Part shown: positions 18,653-27,221 of the stretch, piece after piece
Layout of the letters: each line of letters opens with the position of its first letter
Numbering within the stretch: position 1 is the first letter of the stretch
From: Klebsiella indica
GTDB taxonomy: Bacteria; Pseudomonadota; Gammaproteobacteria; Enterobacterales; Enterobacteriaceae
Assembly (NCBI RefSeq): GCF_005860775.1
Contig: NZ_VCHQ01000031.1
Location: forward strand, 112,855 to 176,854
DNA length: 64,000 nucleotides
Direction: 5' to 3'
The notes under the pieces: generated by a model
The model's database searches: none
Told to the model about the DNA's origin: nothing
The model's input: the letters and a program-made list of their open reading frames with translations, nothing else
Program-made: the position numbers and the translations under genes

Positions 18653-19696
18653 CGTTGTCGGATTTTGCCATTCGTCGCCAGCGGGTAGCTTGCGTTTATT
18701 CTCTGCCATCACGCTTTTCCGATACTGCAACGGGCTGAGGGAAAATTGTTGACGAAAGTGATGGCGCAGGGTGCTGGCGCTGGCAAATCCACATAACTCA
18801 GCAATCTGTTCAATACTCAGGCGGCTGGAGGACAGATGTTGTGCGGCGCGCTGCAGGCGCTCATCAAGCAGCCAGCGGGCAGGGGTTTTACCGGTGGCGT
18901 CTGCGAAACGGCGCAATAAGGTGCGCGGACTCATACCGGCTCTTTCCGCCAGTGAGGCCACGGTGTGGCTGACGGCAAGATTCTGGTGGAGAAAATCGAA
19001 TAATTGCCCCAGCCGCAGGCTCTCCCGGGCTCTGGCCACCGGTCGCACAACCTGCTGAGCCTGAGCCCCATCACGATGGGGGGAAACCACCAGGCGTCGG
19101 GCGACGATATTGGCCGCTTCGGCGCCAAAATCTTCCCGTACCAGATGTAAACACAAATCGATTCCCGCGGCGCTTCCCGCAGAAGTCATCACGCCATCAG
19201 CGCCGACGTATAATACATCGTCAATTACATCAATCAGTGGAAATCGCCTGTGCAACTGATCGGTATAGCGCCAGTGGGTTGTTGCCTGACGTCCGTTGAG
19301 CAACCCGGCTGCAGCCAGTACGAAAACTCCGGAGCATATAGAAATGATGCGGCAGCCCCGTGCCTGGGCGGCGACTAAGGCTTCACAAAGCGCGGGAGGA
19401 ACAGGGGAGTCAATCCCGCGCCAGCCGGGCACCACGATGGTATCCGCTTCGCTTAATAGCGCCATATCGCCATCGGCCATCAGACGAATGCCGCCGGTAG
19501 CCCGCAGTTCACCGTCATCGACGGCAGCCACAGCAAAGCGATACCAGCGTTCGCCCATTTCCGGGCGAGGCAGACCGAAAATCTCTACCGCAACGCCAAA
19601 TTCAAAGGTACACAGGCCATCATAGGCAAGGGCAATCACCCGATGACGTGACAACGTCACTGATTGAGTTGTCATGATTTCAGCGTTTTTAGTCAT
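18647..19696 (-). CDS. ftrA: FtrA-like transcriptional regulator (DJ-1/PfpI + AraC HTH)
   Basis: A 349-aa GlxA/FtrA-type regulator. Residues about 18-180 form a DJ-1/PfpI amidotransferase-like domain with IISICSGVFVLAAAG around the nucleophile-elbow cysteine; the C-terminal 100 residues hold an AraC double HTH (VASLAERAGMSPRTLLRRF and IEQIAELCGFASASTLRHH). It is divergent from the rhodanese gene, 67 bp away, which it probably controls. Start 19696 is uncertain; an internal Met eight codons in is an alternative. Confidence 0.85.
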   Translation of the reverse strand: MTKNAEIMTTQSVTLSRHRVIALAYDGLCTFEFGVAVEIFGLPRPEMGERWYRFAVAAVDDGELRATGGIRLMADGDMALLSEADTIVVPGWRGIDSPVPPALCEALVAAQARGCRIISICSGVFVLAAAGLLNGRQATTHWRYTDQLHRRFPLIDVIDDVLYVGADGVMTSAGSAAGIDLCLHLVREDFGAEAANIVARRLVVSPHRDGAQAQQVVRPVARARESLRLGQLFDFLHQNLAVSHTVASLAERAGMSPRTLLRRFADATGKTPARWLLDERLQRAAQHLSSSRLSIEQIAELCGFASASTLRHHFRQQFSLSPLQYRKSVMAENKRKLPAGDEWQNPTTG

Positions 19697-19763
19697 GGTT
19701 GCTGGCAGATGTGTCGCAGGCGGAGGATTAACTTATTGGTATCACAGACAAGGAGAAGATGCC

Positions 19764-20156
19764 ATGAGTGTTGTAACCGCTTTTGCCCCCGCCAGTGCCA
19801 GTGATGCCGTCGCGTGGTTTCGTCGCCGATTAAGCTTTGAGACGGACTGCGCTGATGTTTATAGCGCGATGCGCGACGGTGAAACCGACTTCGTCCTGCT
19901 GCATGTGGTTGGCAGCGAGGAGAGCTTTTCCCGTCGTCATCTCCCTGATGCGCTGCATTTACCGCACCGAGAGATAGATGAAGCCAGAATGGCCCAATGG
20001 CCTGCGGAGACGTTGTTTGTCGTCTATTGTGCCGGGCCACACTGCAATGGGGCGGATATTGCGGCCTTGAAACTGGCGCGGTTGGGAAGACGGGTAAAAA
20101 TCATGCTCGGCGGCTTAACCGGCTGGGACGATGAGGGGTTGCCTTTCGCAAAATGA
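19764..20156 (+). CDS. Rhodanese-like sulfurtransferase
   Basis: A 130-aa single rhodanese domain. The active loop VVYCAGPHCNGAD contains Cys89 and Cys94, the first being the expected persulfide-carrying residue. AGGAGA precedes ATG 19764; a longer in-frame start at 19674 would overlap the ftrA start and is not used. Divergent pairing with ftrA is a recurring arrangement. Its sulfur acceptor is unknown. Confidence 0.88.
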   Translation: MSVVTAFAPASASDAVAWFRRRLSFETDCADVYSAMRDGETDFVLLHVVGSEESFSRRHLPDALHLPHREIDEARMAQWPAETLFVVYCAGPHCNGADIAALKLARLGRRVKIMLGGLTGWDDEGLPFAK

Positions 20157-20166
20157 ATTTATTTCA
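20154..20166 (+). promoter_or_regulatory. MetR-like binding site
   Basis: TGAATTTATTTCA matches the MetR consensus TGAAnnTnnTTCA exactly. It overlaps the rhodanese stop codon and lies about 140 bp before the MetE-like gene. A larger inverted repeat, ATTTCATGT-C-ACATGAAAT, partly overlaps it. Confidence 0.7.
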
Positions 20167-20218
20167 TGTCACATGAAATATTCTCGTTTGCCGATGAACC
20201 GTTGGCATGACACTATCT

Positions 20219-20242
20219 GGACATATAGCCATCCAGAAGTCC
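20219..20242 (+). promoter_or_regulatory. MetJ-like tandem met boxes
   Basis: Three consecutive 8-mers GGACATAT, AGCCATCC and AGAAGTCC match the MetJ box AGACGTCT at 5, 5 and 6 of 8 positions. Met boxes are normally tandem and imperfect, so the array is plausible for methionine repression of the gene starting at 20304. Confidence 0.55.
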
Positions 20243-20303
20243 AAAATTCAAAAATGAACTATCACGGTGGGTAACTAATCCTCCCCGCCGCTAAGGAGAC
20301 ACC

Positions 20304-21407
20304 ATGCAACGCCATCAGCCCCCATTCCGCGCCGATATCGTCGGCAGCTTTTTACGCCCGGATGCCATTAAACAGGCGCGTCAGCAGCTGGCCGCGGGTG
20401 CCATTGACGCTCAGCAGTTGCGGCAGATAGAAAATGAGGCGATTCGTCATCTGGTGCAGCAACAGTGTGAGTGTGGCCTGCATGTGGTCACTGATGGTGA
20501 GTTCCGCCGTGCGTGGTGGCACTTTGATTTCTTTGACGGTTTACAGGGCGTCGAGCGCTACGATGCAGAAAAGGGTATCCAGTTTAATGGCGTGCAGACC
20601 AAAGCACACGGTATCCGGGTGACGGGTAAACTGGGCTTTGGCGATCATCCGATGCTGGAGGATTTCCGCTATCTGAAAAGCATCAGCGGCAGCGCGCAGC
20701 CGAAAATGACCATTCCCAGCCCGAGCGTGCTGCACTTCCGTGGCGGACGTAAAGATATCGATGCGACGGTTTACCCGGATCTCGCCGAATATTTTGCTGA
20801 CCTGGCCACAACCTGGCGTGATGCGATCCGCGCTTTTTACGATGCTGGCTGCCGTTATCTGCAGCTTGACGATACCGTCTGGGCCTATCTGTGCTCAGAT
20901 GAACAGCGTCGACAGGTTCGCGAGCGCGGCGAAGACCCGGATGAACTGGCGAAGATTTACGCTGAGGTCCTGAATAAAGCGCTGGAAGGGAAACCGGAGG
21001 ATCTGACCATCGGTCTGCACGTATGCCGCGGTAACTTCCGTTCGACCTGGATTTCCGAAGGAGGCTACGAGCCGGTAGCGGAAGTGCTGTTCGGTAGCGT
21101 CAATATCGATGCCTTCTTCCTTGAATACGATAACGATCGTTCCGGCGACTTTGCCCCGTTGCGCTTTATTCGTCCGGGTCATCAGCAGGTCGTACTGGGA
21201 TTGATCACCACCAAAAATGGGGAGCTGGAAAATCCGCAAGGCGTAAAAGCCCGCCTGCAGGAAGCCGCGCAGTATGTTCCGCTGGAACAGATCTGCCTCA
21301 GCCCGCAGTGCGGTTTTGCCTCCACTGAAGAGGGGAATTCACTGACCGAAGCGCAACAGTGGGATAAAGTTCGTCTGGTTACCGGTATCGCCGCTCAGGT
21401 CTGGTAA
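20304..21407 (+). CDS. MetE-C-terminal-like methyltransferase (methionine synthase II family)
   Basis: A 367-aa protein of the cobalamin-independent methionine synthase C-terminal family (YxjG/YxjH-like), about half the length of true MetE and lacking the N-terminal domain. Candidate zinc ligands are in GLHVCRGNF, the acidic EYDND segment and SPQCGF near the C-terminus. It probably transfers a methyl group to a thiol such as homocysteine, but the methyl donor is not established for the short forms. AAGGAGA precedes ATG 20304. MetR-like and MetJ-like sites upstream support a role in methionine metabolism. Confidence 0.88.
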   Translation: MQRHQPPFRADIVGSFLRPDAIKQARQQLAAGAIDAQQLRQIENEAIRHLVQQQCECGLHVVTDGEFRRAWWHFDFFDGLQGVERYDAEKGIQFNGVQTKAHGIRVTGKLGFGDHPMLEDFRYLKSISGSAQPKMTIPSPSVLHFRGGRKDIDATVYPDLAEYFADLATTWRDAIRAFYDAGCRYLQLDDTVWAYLCSDEQRRQVRERGEDPDELAKIYAEVLNKALEGKPEDLTIGLHVCRGNFRSTWISEGGYEPVAEVLFGSVNIDAFFLEYDNDRSGDFAPLRFIRPGHQQVVLGLITTKNGELENPQGVKARLQEAAQYVPLEQICLSPQCGFASTEEGNSLTEAQQWDKVRLVTGIAAQVW

Positions 21408-21426
21408 TTCCCTCATAGGGCAGTGT

Positions 21427-21443
21427 TGCACCATCTTAGGGCA
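21427..21443 (+). promoter_or_regulatory. NtrC-like enhancer site
   Basis: TGCACCATCTTAGGGCA fits the NtrC dyad TGCACCA-N3-TGGTGCA with a perfect left half and a 5/7 right half. It is embedded in a longer inverted repeat (GCAGTGTTGC / GCAACACTGC) that could also form the 3' hairpin of the preceding gene. It lies about 80 bp upstream of the sigma-54 element. Confidence 0.6.
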
Positions 21444-21505
21444 ACACTGCTCCTCGCATTTCATCTCTCTTATCCTCCACCGTGTTTTCAGGCTAACTGG
21501 CAACC

Positions 21506-21520
21506 TGGCACCGTTCTTGC
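21506..21520 (+). promoter_or_regulatory. Sigma-54 promoter of the urt operon
   Basis: TGGCAC-N5-TTGC is the consensus -24/-12 element with exact spacing, about 64 bp before urtA. Together with the NtrC-like site it predicts induction under nitrogen limitation. Confidence 0.9.
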
Positions 21521-21583
21521 CTTATCACTTCTGCTTGGTTGTTAATTCATTTTTTGTCTTTGAACGATTAAGGAGTGATAGAG

Positions 21584-22855
21584 ATGCAGCGTCGCACATT
21601 ATTAAAAGCTTTTGTTCTCTCCGCCTCAGTTATCAGCATGGGCTTGTCATTTCAGGCTTATGCCGCCGATACCATTAAAGTCGGGATTATGCATTCGCTC
21701 TCCGGAACGATGGCGATTTCGGAAACCCCGCTGAAAGATGTCGCCCTGATGGCTATCGACGACATCAACGCCAAAGGCGGCGTGCTGGGTAAAAAACTGG
21801 AACCGGTGGTGGTGGACCCGGCATCAAACTGGCCTCTGTTTGCGGAAAAAGCGCGGCAGTTGCTGACCCAGGATAAGGTTGCAGTGGTCTTTGGCTGCTG
21901 GACCTCCGTATCGCGTAAATCGGTTCTACCGGTATTCGAAGAGCTGAACGGACTGCTGTTCTACCCGGTACAGTACGAAGGCGAAGAGATGTCGCCAAAC
22001 GTTTTCTACACCGGCGCCGCGCCAAACCAACAGGCGATCCCGGCGGTGGAATATCTGCTGAGTGAAGATGGCGGCGGGGCGAAACGCTTCTTCCTGCTCG
22101 GCACCGACTATGTCTATCCGCGCACCACGAATAAGATTCTCCGCGCCTTCCTGCACGCCAAAGGGATTCAGGATAAAGATATCGAAGAGGTCTATACCCC
22201 GTTTGGCTATAGCGACTACCAGACTATCGTTGCCAACATTAAAAAGTTTGCCGCAGGCGGTAAAACGGCGGTGGTCTCAACGATTAACGGTGATTCTAAC
22301 GTCCCGTTCTATAAAGAGCTGGCCAATCAGGGGCTGAAAGCGACCGATGTGCCGGTGGTGGCATTTTCCGTCGGCGAGGAAGAGCTGCGCGGTATTGATA
22401 CCAAACCACTGGTAGGTAACCTTGCGGCCTGGAACTACTTCGAATCCCTTGATAACCCCACCAACAAACAATTTGTCGCCGATTACCGCGCCTACGCTAA
22501 AGCACATAATCTGCCAAATGCCGATACGGTCGTGACCAATGACCCAATGGAAGCCACCTGGGTTGGTGTGCATATGTGGGCGCAGGCGGTCACCAAAGCC
22601 GGCACGACCGATGTGGACAAGGTTCGCGAAGCGATGGCCGGGCAGACCTTTAAAGCGCCGTCGGGCTTCACCCTGACCATGGATGCCACCAATCACCATC
22701 TGCACAAGCCGGTCATGATTGGTGAAATCGAGAGCAACGGCCAGTTCAACGTGGTCTGGCAGACCGACGAGCCCGTTCGCGCCCAGCCCTGGAGCCCGTG
22801 GATTCCCGGGAACGATAAAAAACCGGATCACCCGGTAAAAAGCACCAGCAACTAA
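21584..22855 (+). CDS. urtA: Urea ABC transporter substrate-binding protein UrtA
   Basis: A 423-aa periplasmic binding protein with a signal peptide ending FQAYA|ADTIKVG. It belongs to the branched-chain amino-acid/urea binding family; the VFGCWTSVSRKSVLPVFE and FYPVQYEGEE stretches are characteristic of UrtA. ATG 21584 follows AGGAG at 8 bases; an in-frame GTG at 21575 overlaps that ribosome site. First gene of urtABCDE. Confidence 0.95.
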   Translation: MQRRTLLKAFVLSASVISMGLSFQAYAADTIKVGIMHSLSGTMAISETPLKDVALMAIDDINAKGGVLGKKLEPVVVDPASNWPLFAEKARQLLTQDKVAVVFGCWTSVSRKSVLPVFEELNGLLFYPVQYEGEEMSPNVFYTGAAPNQQAIPAVEYLLSEDGGGAKRFFLLGTDYVYPRTTNKILRAFLHAKGIQDKDIEEVYTPFGYSDYQTIVANIKKFAAGGKTAVVSTINGDSNVPFYKELANQGLKATDVPVVAFSVGEEELRGIDTKPLVGNLAAWNYFESLDNPTNKQFVADYRAYAKAHNLPNADTVVTNDPMEATWVGVHMWAQAVTKAGTTDVDKVREAMAGQTFKAPSGFTLTMDATNHHLHKPVMIGEIESNGQFNVVWQTDEPVRAQPWSPWIPGNDKKPDHPVKSTSN

Positions 22856-22861
22856 GCATTA

Positions 22862-22917
22862 AACCCCGGCGCAGCCCGGGGGGAATCATTCTCTGTGGCC
22901 CGGGCTTTGCGGGCCAC
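22862..22917 (+). other. Tandem hairpins between urtA and urtB
   Basis: CCCCGG..CCGGGG (about 22864-22881) and GTGGCCCG / CGGGCCAC (about 22894-22917) form two stable stem-loops in the 81-bp gap. With no T-runs they are more likely to stabilise the urtA end of the mRNA, giving an excess of binding protein over permease. Confidence 0.6.
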
Positions 22918-22936
22918 TCTGGAAAGGAGAACGATC

Positions 22937-24508
22937 ATGAACGTGTTACGTCTCATGAGTTTTGCGCTGCTGATAATATTGATACCGTGGCGAGCGCAGG
23001 CAGCGGACGCCGATGATTTTGTTGCGGCTAACCGTAGCCAGCAGGCTCGACTGCTTGAGCAGTGGGCCACCGCGCCGCAGGCGCAGCGATTACCGCTGTT
23101 GCGGGCGCTTAAAAGTGAAACATTAAAAGCTGATGGCAGCGGCCACGCGTTTAGCCAGCAGGGGGATAACCTGCTGGCGCTGGGCGCATCGGCGACCCCT
23201 GACGGGGCGACAAAACCGGTACGCCTGACTAACCGGCTAAGGAATCTGGTGGCCGGCGCGCTGGCGACCCATTTACTTGTTAGTGACAACGTCACGGAAA
23301 GAGCGGCAGCGGCGAAAACCCTTCAGCGAGAGGCAACCCCAGAGATGGCGGGACTGCTGCAACAGCGCCTGGCGGTAGAAAGCGATAGCGCGGTGAAGGC
23401 GCAACTGGAAATTGCGCTCGCGCGTCTGCAGCTTGCCAGTCCGCAATCCGCGCAGCGGCTGGCGGCGATTGAACTGCTTGGCCACTCCGGCGACCCGGAA
23501 ACTCAGGCGCTGCTCATGCCCTACAGCGATGCTCAACATGAACCTGACCCGGCGATTCGCGCGGCGGCGCAGGCGAGCCTGAGTAAAATTCAGCACCGTC
23601 TGCTGCTGGGCGACCTGCTCGGTCAGGCCTTTATGGGGCTGTCGCTGGGTTCCGTCTTGCTGCTTGCCGCGCTCGGTCTGGCGATCACTTACGGCCTGCT
23701 GGGGGTGATCAATATGGCCCACGGCGAGATGCTGATGATTGGCGCCTATAGTTGCTGGCTGGTGCAGCAGGCGCTGGCGCAACTGGCGCCGCAGTGGCTG
23801 GCCTTTTATCCACTGATTGCGCTGCCGGTGGCGTTCCTGGTCACCGGCGGGATTGGTATGGTGCTGGAGCGCAGCGTGATTCGACATCTCTACGGACGCC
23901 CGCTGGAGACCCTGCTCGCCACCTGGGGCATTAGCCTGATGCTGATCCAACTGGTGCGTATGCTGTTTGGCGCGCAGAACGTTGAAGTGGCCAACCCGGC
24001 ATGGCTTTCCGGTGGCATTCAGGTTTTACCTAACCTGATTTTGCCGTGGAACCGGCTGGCGGTACTCGCTTTCGTGCTGCTGGTGCTGCTGTTTACCTGG
24101 CTGACGCTGAACAAAACCCGGCTGGGGATGAACGTGCGGGCGGTGACGCAAAACCGCGCGATGGCGGCCTGCTGCGGTGTGCCGACCGGGCGGGTGGATA
24201 TGCTCGCATTTGGTCTCGGTTCGGGGATCGCCGGACTCGGCGGCGTGGCGCTCTCGCAGCTCGGCAACGTCGGGCCGGAACTGGGCCAGGGCTACATTAT
24301 CGACTCCTTCCTCGTGGTGGTGCTGGGCGGCGTCGGGCAACTGGCCGGTAGCGTGGCGGCAGCGTTTGGCCTCGGGATTTTTAATAAAATTCTTGAACCG
24401 CAGATGGGGGCCGTGCTGGGGAAAATCCTGATCCTGGTGCTGATTATCCTGTTTATTCAGAAGCGCCCACAAGGACTGTTTGCTCTCAAAGGGAGGGTTA
24501 TTGACTGA
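22937..24508 (+). CDS. urtB: Urea ABC transporter permease UrtB
   Basis: A 523-aa protein with a signal-like N-terminus, a roughly 200-residue periplasmic helical region typical of UrtB, then a LivH-type permease with about eight membrane segments (LGLAITYGLLGVINMAHGEM marks the start). AAGGAGA precedes ATG 22937. Its TGA overlaps the urtC ATG by one base. Confidence 0.94.
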   Translation: MNVLRLMSFALLIILIPWRAQAADADDFVAANRSQQARLLEQWATAPQAQRLPLLRALKSETLKADGSGHAFSQQGDNLLALGASATPDGATKPVRLTNRLRNLVAGALATHLLVSDNVTERAAAAKTLQREATPEMAGLLQQRLAVESDSAVKAQLEIALARLQLASPQSAQRLAAIELLGHSGDPETQALLMPYSDAQHEPDPAIRAAAQASLSKIQHRLLLGDLLGQAFMGLSLGSVLLLAALGLAITYGLLGVINMAHGEMLMIGAYSCWLVQQALAQLAPQWLAFYPLIALPVAFLVTGGIGMVLERSVIRHLYGRPLETLLATWGISLMLIQLVRMLFGAQNVEVANPAWLSGGIQVLPNLILPWNRLAVLAFVLLVLLFTWLTLNKTRLGMNVRAVTQNRAMAACCGVPTGRVDMLAFGLGSGIAGLGGVALSQLGNVGPELGQGYIIDSFLVVVLGGVGQLAGSVAAAFGLGIFNKILEPQMGAVLGKILILVLIILFIQKRPQGLFALKGRVID

Positions 24509-25581
24509 TGAGCCAACCGATTACGTTAACCCTGGTGCGCAAAGCGCCGCGCCCGTTGCAATGGCTCGCGGCTCTGATCCTGCTGGCGTTGCTGAGTATG
24601 CCGTTTCTGGCGCTACTGCCGGCGACGCATCCGCTGGCGGTCTCTACCTGGCTGCTGACGCTGACCGGCAAAATTCTCTGCTATGCCATTGTCGCCGTGG
24701 CGCTGGATTTGGTCTGGGGCTATGCCGGGATGCTTTCGCTTGGTCATGGGATCTTTTTTGCCCTCGGCGGCTATGCCATGGGCATGTACCTGATGCGTCA
24801 GGCCGCGGGCGACGGATTACCGGCTTTTATGTCGTTTCTGTCGTGGAGCGAACTGCCGTGGTTCTGGTGGGGCACGCAGCACTTCGCCTGGGCGATGCTG
24901 CTGGTGGTGCTGGTTCCTGGGCTGCTGGCGCTGGTTTTCGGCTGGTTTGCCTTCCGCTCAAAAATTAAAGGCGTCTATTTTTCGATTATGACCCAGGCGC
25001 TGACCTATGCCGGGATGCTGCTGTTTTTCCGCAACGAAACCGGTTTTGGCGGCAACAATGGTTTTACCGGTTTTACCACGCTGCTCGGTTTCTCCGTGAC
25101 CGCCACCAGCACCCGGGCGGCGCTGTTTATGGCGACCGTTCTGCTGCTGTTGCTCACGTTATGGATTGGTTATGTGCTGGCGCAAAGCAAATTTGGCCGG
25201 ATACTGACGGCGGTGCGCGATGCGGAAAACCGTCTGATGTTCTGCGGCTACGATCCGCGTGGATTTAAGCTGCTGGTGTGGACGCTTTCAGCGGTGTTAT
25301 GCGGCCTGGCGGGGGCGCTGTACGTGCCGCAGGTCGGGATCATCAATCCCAGCGAAATGTCGCCCACCAATTCGATCGAAGCGGCGATTTGGGTGGCGCT
25401 GGGCGGGCGCGGGACCTTAATCGGCCCGGTGCTGGGCGCGGGGCTGGTCAATGGCGCGAAGAGCTATTTTACCGTGGCGATGCCGGAATACTGGCAGCTT
25501 TTTCTTGGCCTGATTTTTATTATCGTCACGCTGTTTTTACCACGCGGGGTTATCGGCCTGCTGCGTAAAGGAGATCGGTAA
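24508..25581 (+). CDS. urtC: Urea ABC transporter permease UrtC
   Basis: A 357-aa LivM-type permease with about ten membrane segments and the conserved DLVWGYAGMLSLGHGIFFALG region. It pairs with UrtB as the membrane channel. Start and stop each overlap a neighbour by one base, so translation is coupled along the operon. Confidence 0.94.
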   Translation: MSQPITLTLVRKAPRPLQWLAALILLALLSMPFLALLPATHPLAVSTWLLTLTGKILCYAIVAVALDLVWGYAGMLSLGHGIFFALGGYAMGMYLMRQAAGDGLPAFMSFLSWSELPWFWWGTQHFAWAMLLVVLVPGLLALVFGWFAFRSKIKGVYFSIMTQALTYAGMLLFFRNETGFGGNNGFTGFTTLLGFSVTATSTRAALFMATVLLLLLTLWIGYVLAQSKFGRILTAVRDAENRLMFCGYDPRGFKLLVWTLSAVLCGLAGALYVPQVGIINPSEMSPTNSIEAAIWVALGGRGTLIGPVLGAGLVNGAKSYFTVAMPEYWQLFLGLIFIIVTLFLPRGVIGLLRKGDR

Positions 25582-26378
25582 TGCAAACGGATGAAGCCAT
25601 CTTTACCCGTCAGCAGCCGACGGATCGCTTTCGCGAACAGACTGACCCGGTGCTGCAACTGGAGGCGATTAACGTCAACTTTGACGGTTTTCAGGCATTA
25701 ACTGACCTGTCGCTCCAGATTGGCGTGGGTGAACTGCGCTGCGTAATTGGCCCGAATGGCGCGGGCAAAACCACCCTGATGGATGTGATCACCGGCAAAA
25801 CCCGGCCGCAGAGCGGCAGAGCGCTGTACGATCAATCGGTGGACTTAACCACCCTTGATCCCATCGCCATCGCTCGCCAGGGCATCGGGCGCAAGTTCCA
25901 GAAGCCGACGGTGTTTGAGGCGCTGACGGTGGCGGAAAACCTTGAACTGGCGATGAAGGGCGATAAGTCGGTATGGGCCAGTCTGCGGGCGCGACTGAAC
26001 AGCGAACAGGCGGACCGAATCAGCGAGACGCTGCGTCTGCTACGTCTGGACGCCGAACGCTATCGACCGGCAGGGATGCTGTCGCACGGGCAAAAACAGT
26101 TTCTGGAGATCGGTATGCTGTTGGTACAGGAGCCGCATTTGTTGCTGCTGGATGAACCCGCAGCCGGGATGACCGATGCCGAAACGGAGTATACCGCCGA
26201 ACTGTTCCGCACCCTTGCCGGGCAGCATTCGCTGATGGTGGTTGAGCACGACATGGGATTTGTTGAAACTATCGCCGACCGGGTGACGGTGCTCCACCAG
26301 GGACAGGTGCTGGCGGAAGGGTCGCTACGAGAAGTGCAGGATAACGAACAGGTGATTGAAGTTTATCTCGGACGCTAA
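25581..26378 (+). CDS. urtD: Urea ABC transporter ATPase UrtD
   Basis: A 265-aa LivG-type ATPase with Walker A GPNGAGKTT, signature LSHGQKQFLEIG and Walker B LLLLDEPAAG followed by the switch His in VVEHDMGFV. AAGGAGA lies before the start, inside urtC. It forms the nucleotide-binding pair with UrtE. Confidence 0.94.
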   Translation: MQTDEAIFTRQQPTDRFREQTDPVLQLEAINVNFDGFQALTDLSLQIGVGELRCVIGPNGAGKTTLMDVITGKTRPQSGRALYDQSVDLTTLDPIAIARQGIGRKFQKPTVFEALTVAENLELAMKGDKSVWASLRARLNSEQADRISETLRLLRLDAERYRPAGMLSHGQKQFLEIGMLLVQEPHLLLLDEPAAGMTDAETEYTAELFRTLAGQHSLMVVEHDMGFVETIADRVTVLHQGQVLAEGSLREVQDNEQVIEVYLGR

Positions 26379-26387
26379 GGAGCGAGG

Positions 26388-27086
26388 ATGCTACAGGTTA
26401 ATCAGCTACATCAATATTATGGTGGCAGCCATATTCTGCGGGGGGTGGATTTTGCTGCCCGTCAGGGCGAGATCACCTGCCTGCTTGGGCGCAACGGGGT
26501 GGGGAAAACCACTTTACTGAAGTGCCTGATGGGGCTAATACCTGCGCGTAGCGGCGAAGTGTTGTGGCAGGAGAAAAATATTACCCACCGCAAACCGCAT
26601 CAGCGCGTACAGTCCGGGATTGCCTATGTTCCCCAGGGGCGCGAGATTTTTCCTCGTCTGACGGTGGAAGAGAACCTGCTGATGGGGTTATCCCGCTTTC
26701 CCGCCCGCGATGCGCGTCAGGTGCCGGAAGAGATTTATCAACTGTTTCCGGTATTGAAAACCATGAAGCAGCGGCGCGGAGGCGACCTTTCCGGCGGTCA
26801 GCAGCAGCAACTGGCTATCGGTCGCGCGCTGGCCAGCCGCCCGCAGTTGTTGATTCTTGATGAACCGACGGAAGGGATCCAACCCTCGGTGATTAAAGAG
26901 ATTGGCGAAGTTATCCGCCAGTTGGCGAATCGCGGCGATATGGCGATTTTGCTGGTTGAGCAGTTCTATGATTTTGCCGCCGGGCTGGCGGACCGTTACC
27001 TGGTGATGTCCCGGGGCACGATTATCCGGCAGGGGAGCGGCAGCGAGATGGACGCCGACGGTGTACGCGGAATGGTCACCATTTAG
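26388..27086 (+). CDS. urtE: Urea ABC transporter ATPase UrtE
   Basis: A 232-aa LivF-type ATPase with Walker A GRNGVGKTT, signature LSGGQQQQLAIG and Walker B LLILDEPTEG. It closes the operon. No urease, urea carboxylase or nickel genes follow, so hydrolysis must be encoded elsewhere or the transported compound may be a urea analogue. Confidence 0.94.
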   Translation: MLQVNQLHQYYGGSHILRGVDFAARQGEITCLLGRNGVGKTTLLKCLMGLIPARSGEVLWQEKNITHRKPHQRVQSGIAYVPQGREIFPRLTVEENLLMGLSRFPARDARQVPEEIYQLFPVLKTMKQRRGGDLSGGQQQQLAIGRALASRPQLLILDEPTEGIQPSVIKEIGEVIRQLANRGDMAILLVEQFYDFAAGLADRYLVMSRGTIIRQGSGSEMDADGVRGMVTI

Positions 27087-27102
27087 CTTTTTTCGTGCAG
27101 AA

Positions 27103-27196
27103 AGCATCCCGGATTGCGCCTGACGCGTTATCCGGGCGATTAAACTTATACTGTGCGCTTTTAAACCGGGCATGGCGCATGCGCCTTGCCCGGGGG
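27103..27196. repeat. REP/BIME-like palindromes
   Basis: Two palindromic units lie after urtE: CATCCCGGATTG..ATCCGGGC (about 27104-27138) and CCGGGCATGGCGCATGCGCC..GCCCGG (about 27164-27194). Their GC-rich inverted form and extragenic site between convergent genes resemble enterobacterial REP/BIME elements, which stabilise mRNA ends and bind gyrase. Confidence 0.55.
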
Positions 27197-27221
27197 GCAT
27201 ACCGCCGCGTGACTCAGCGGA

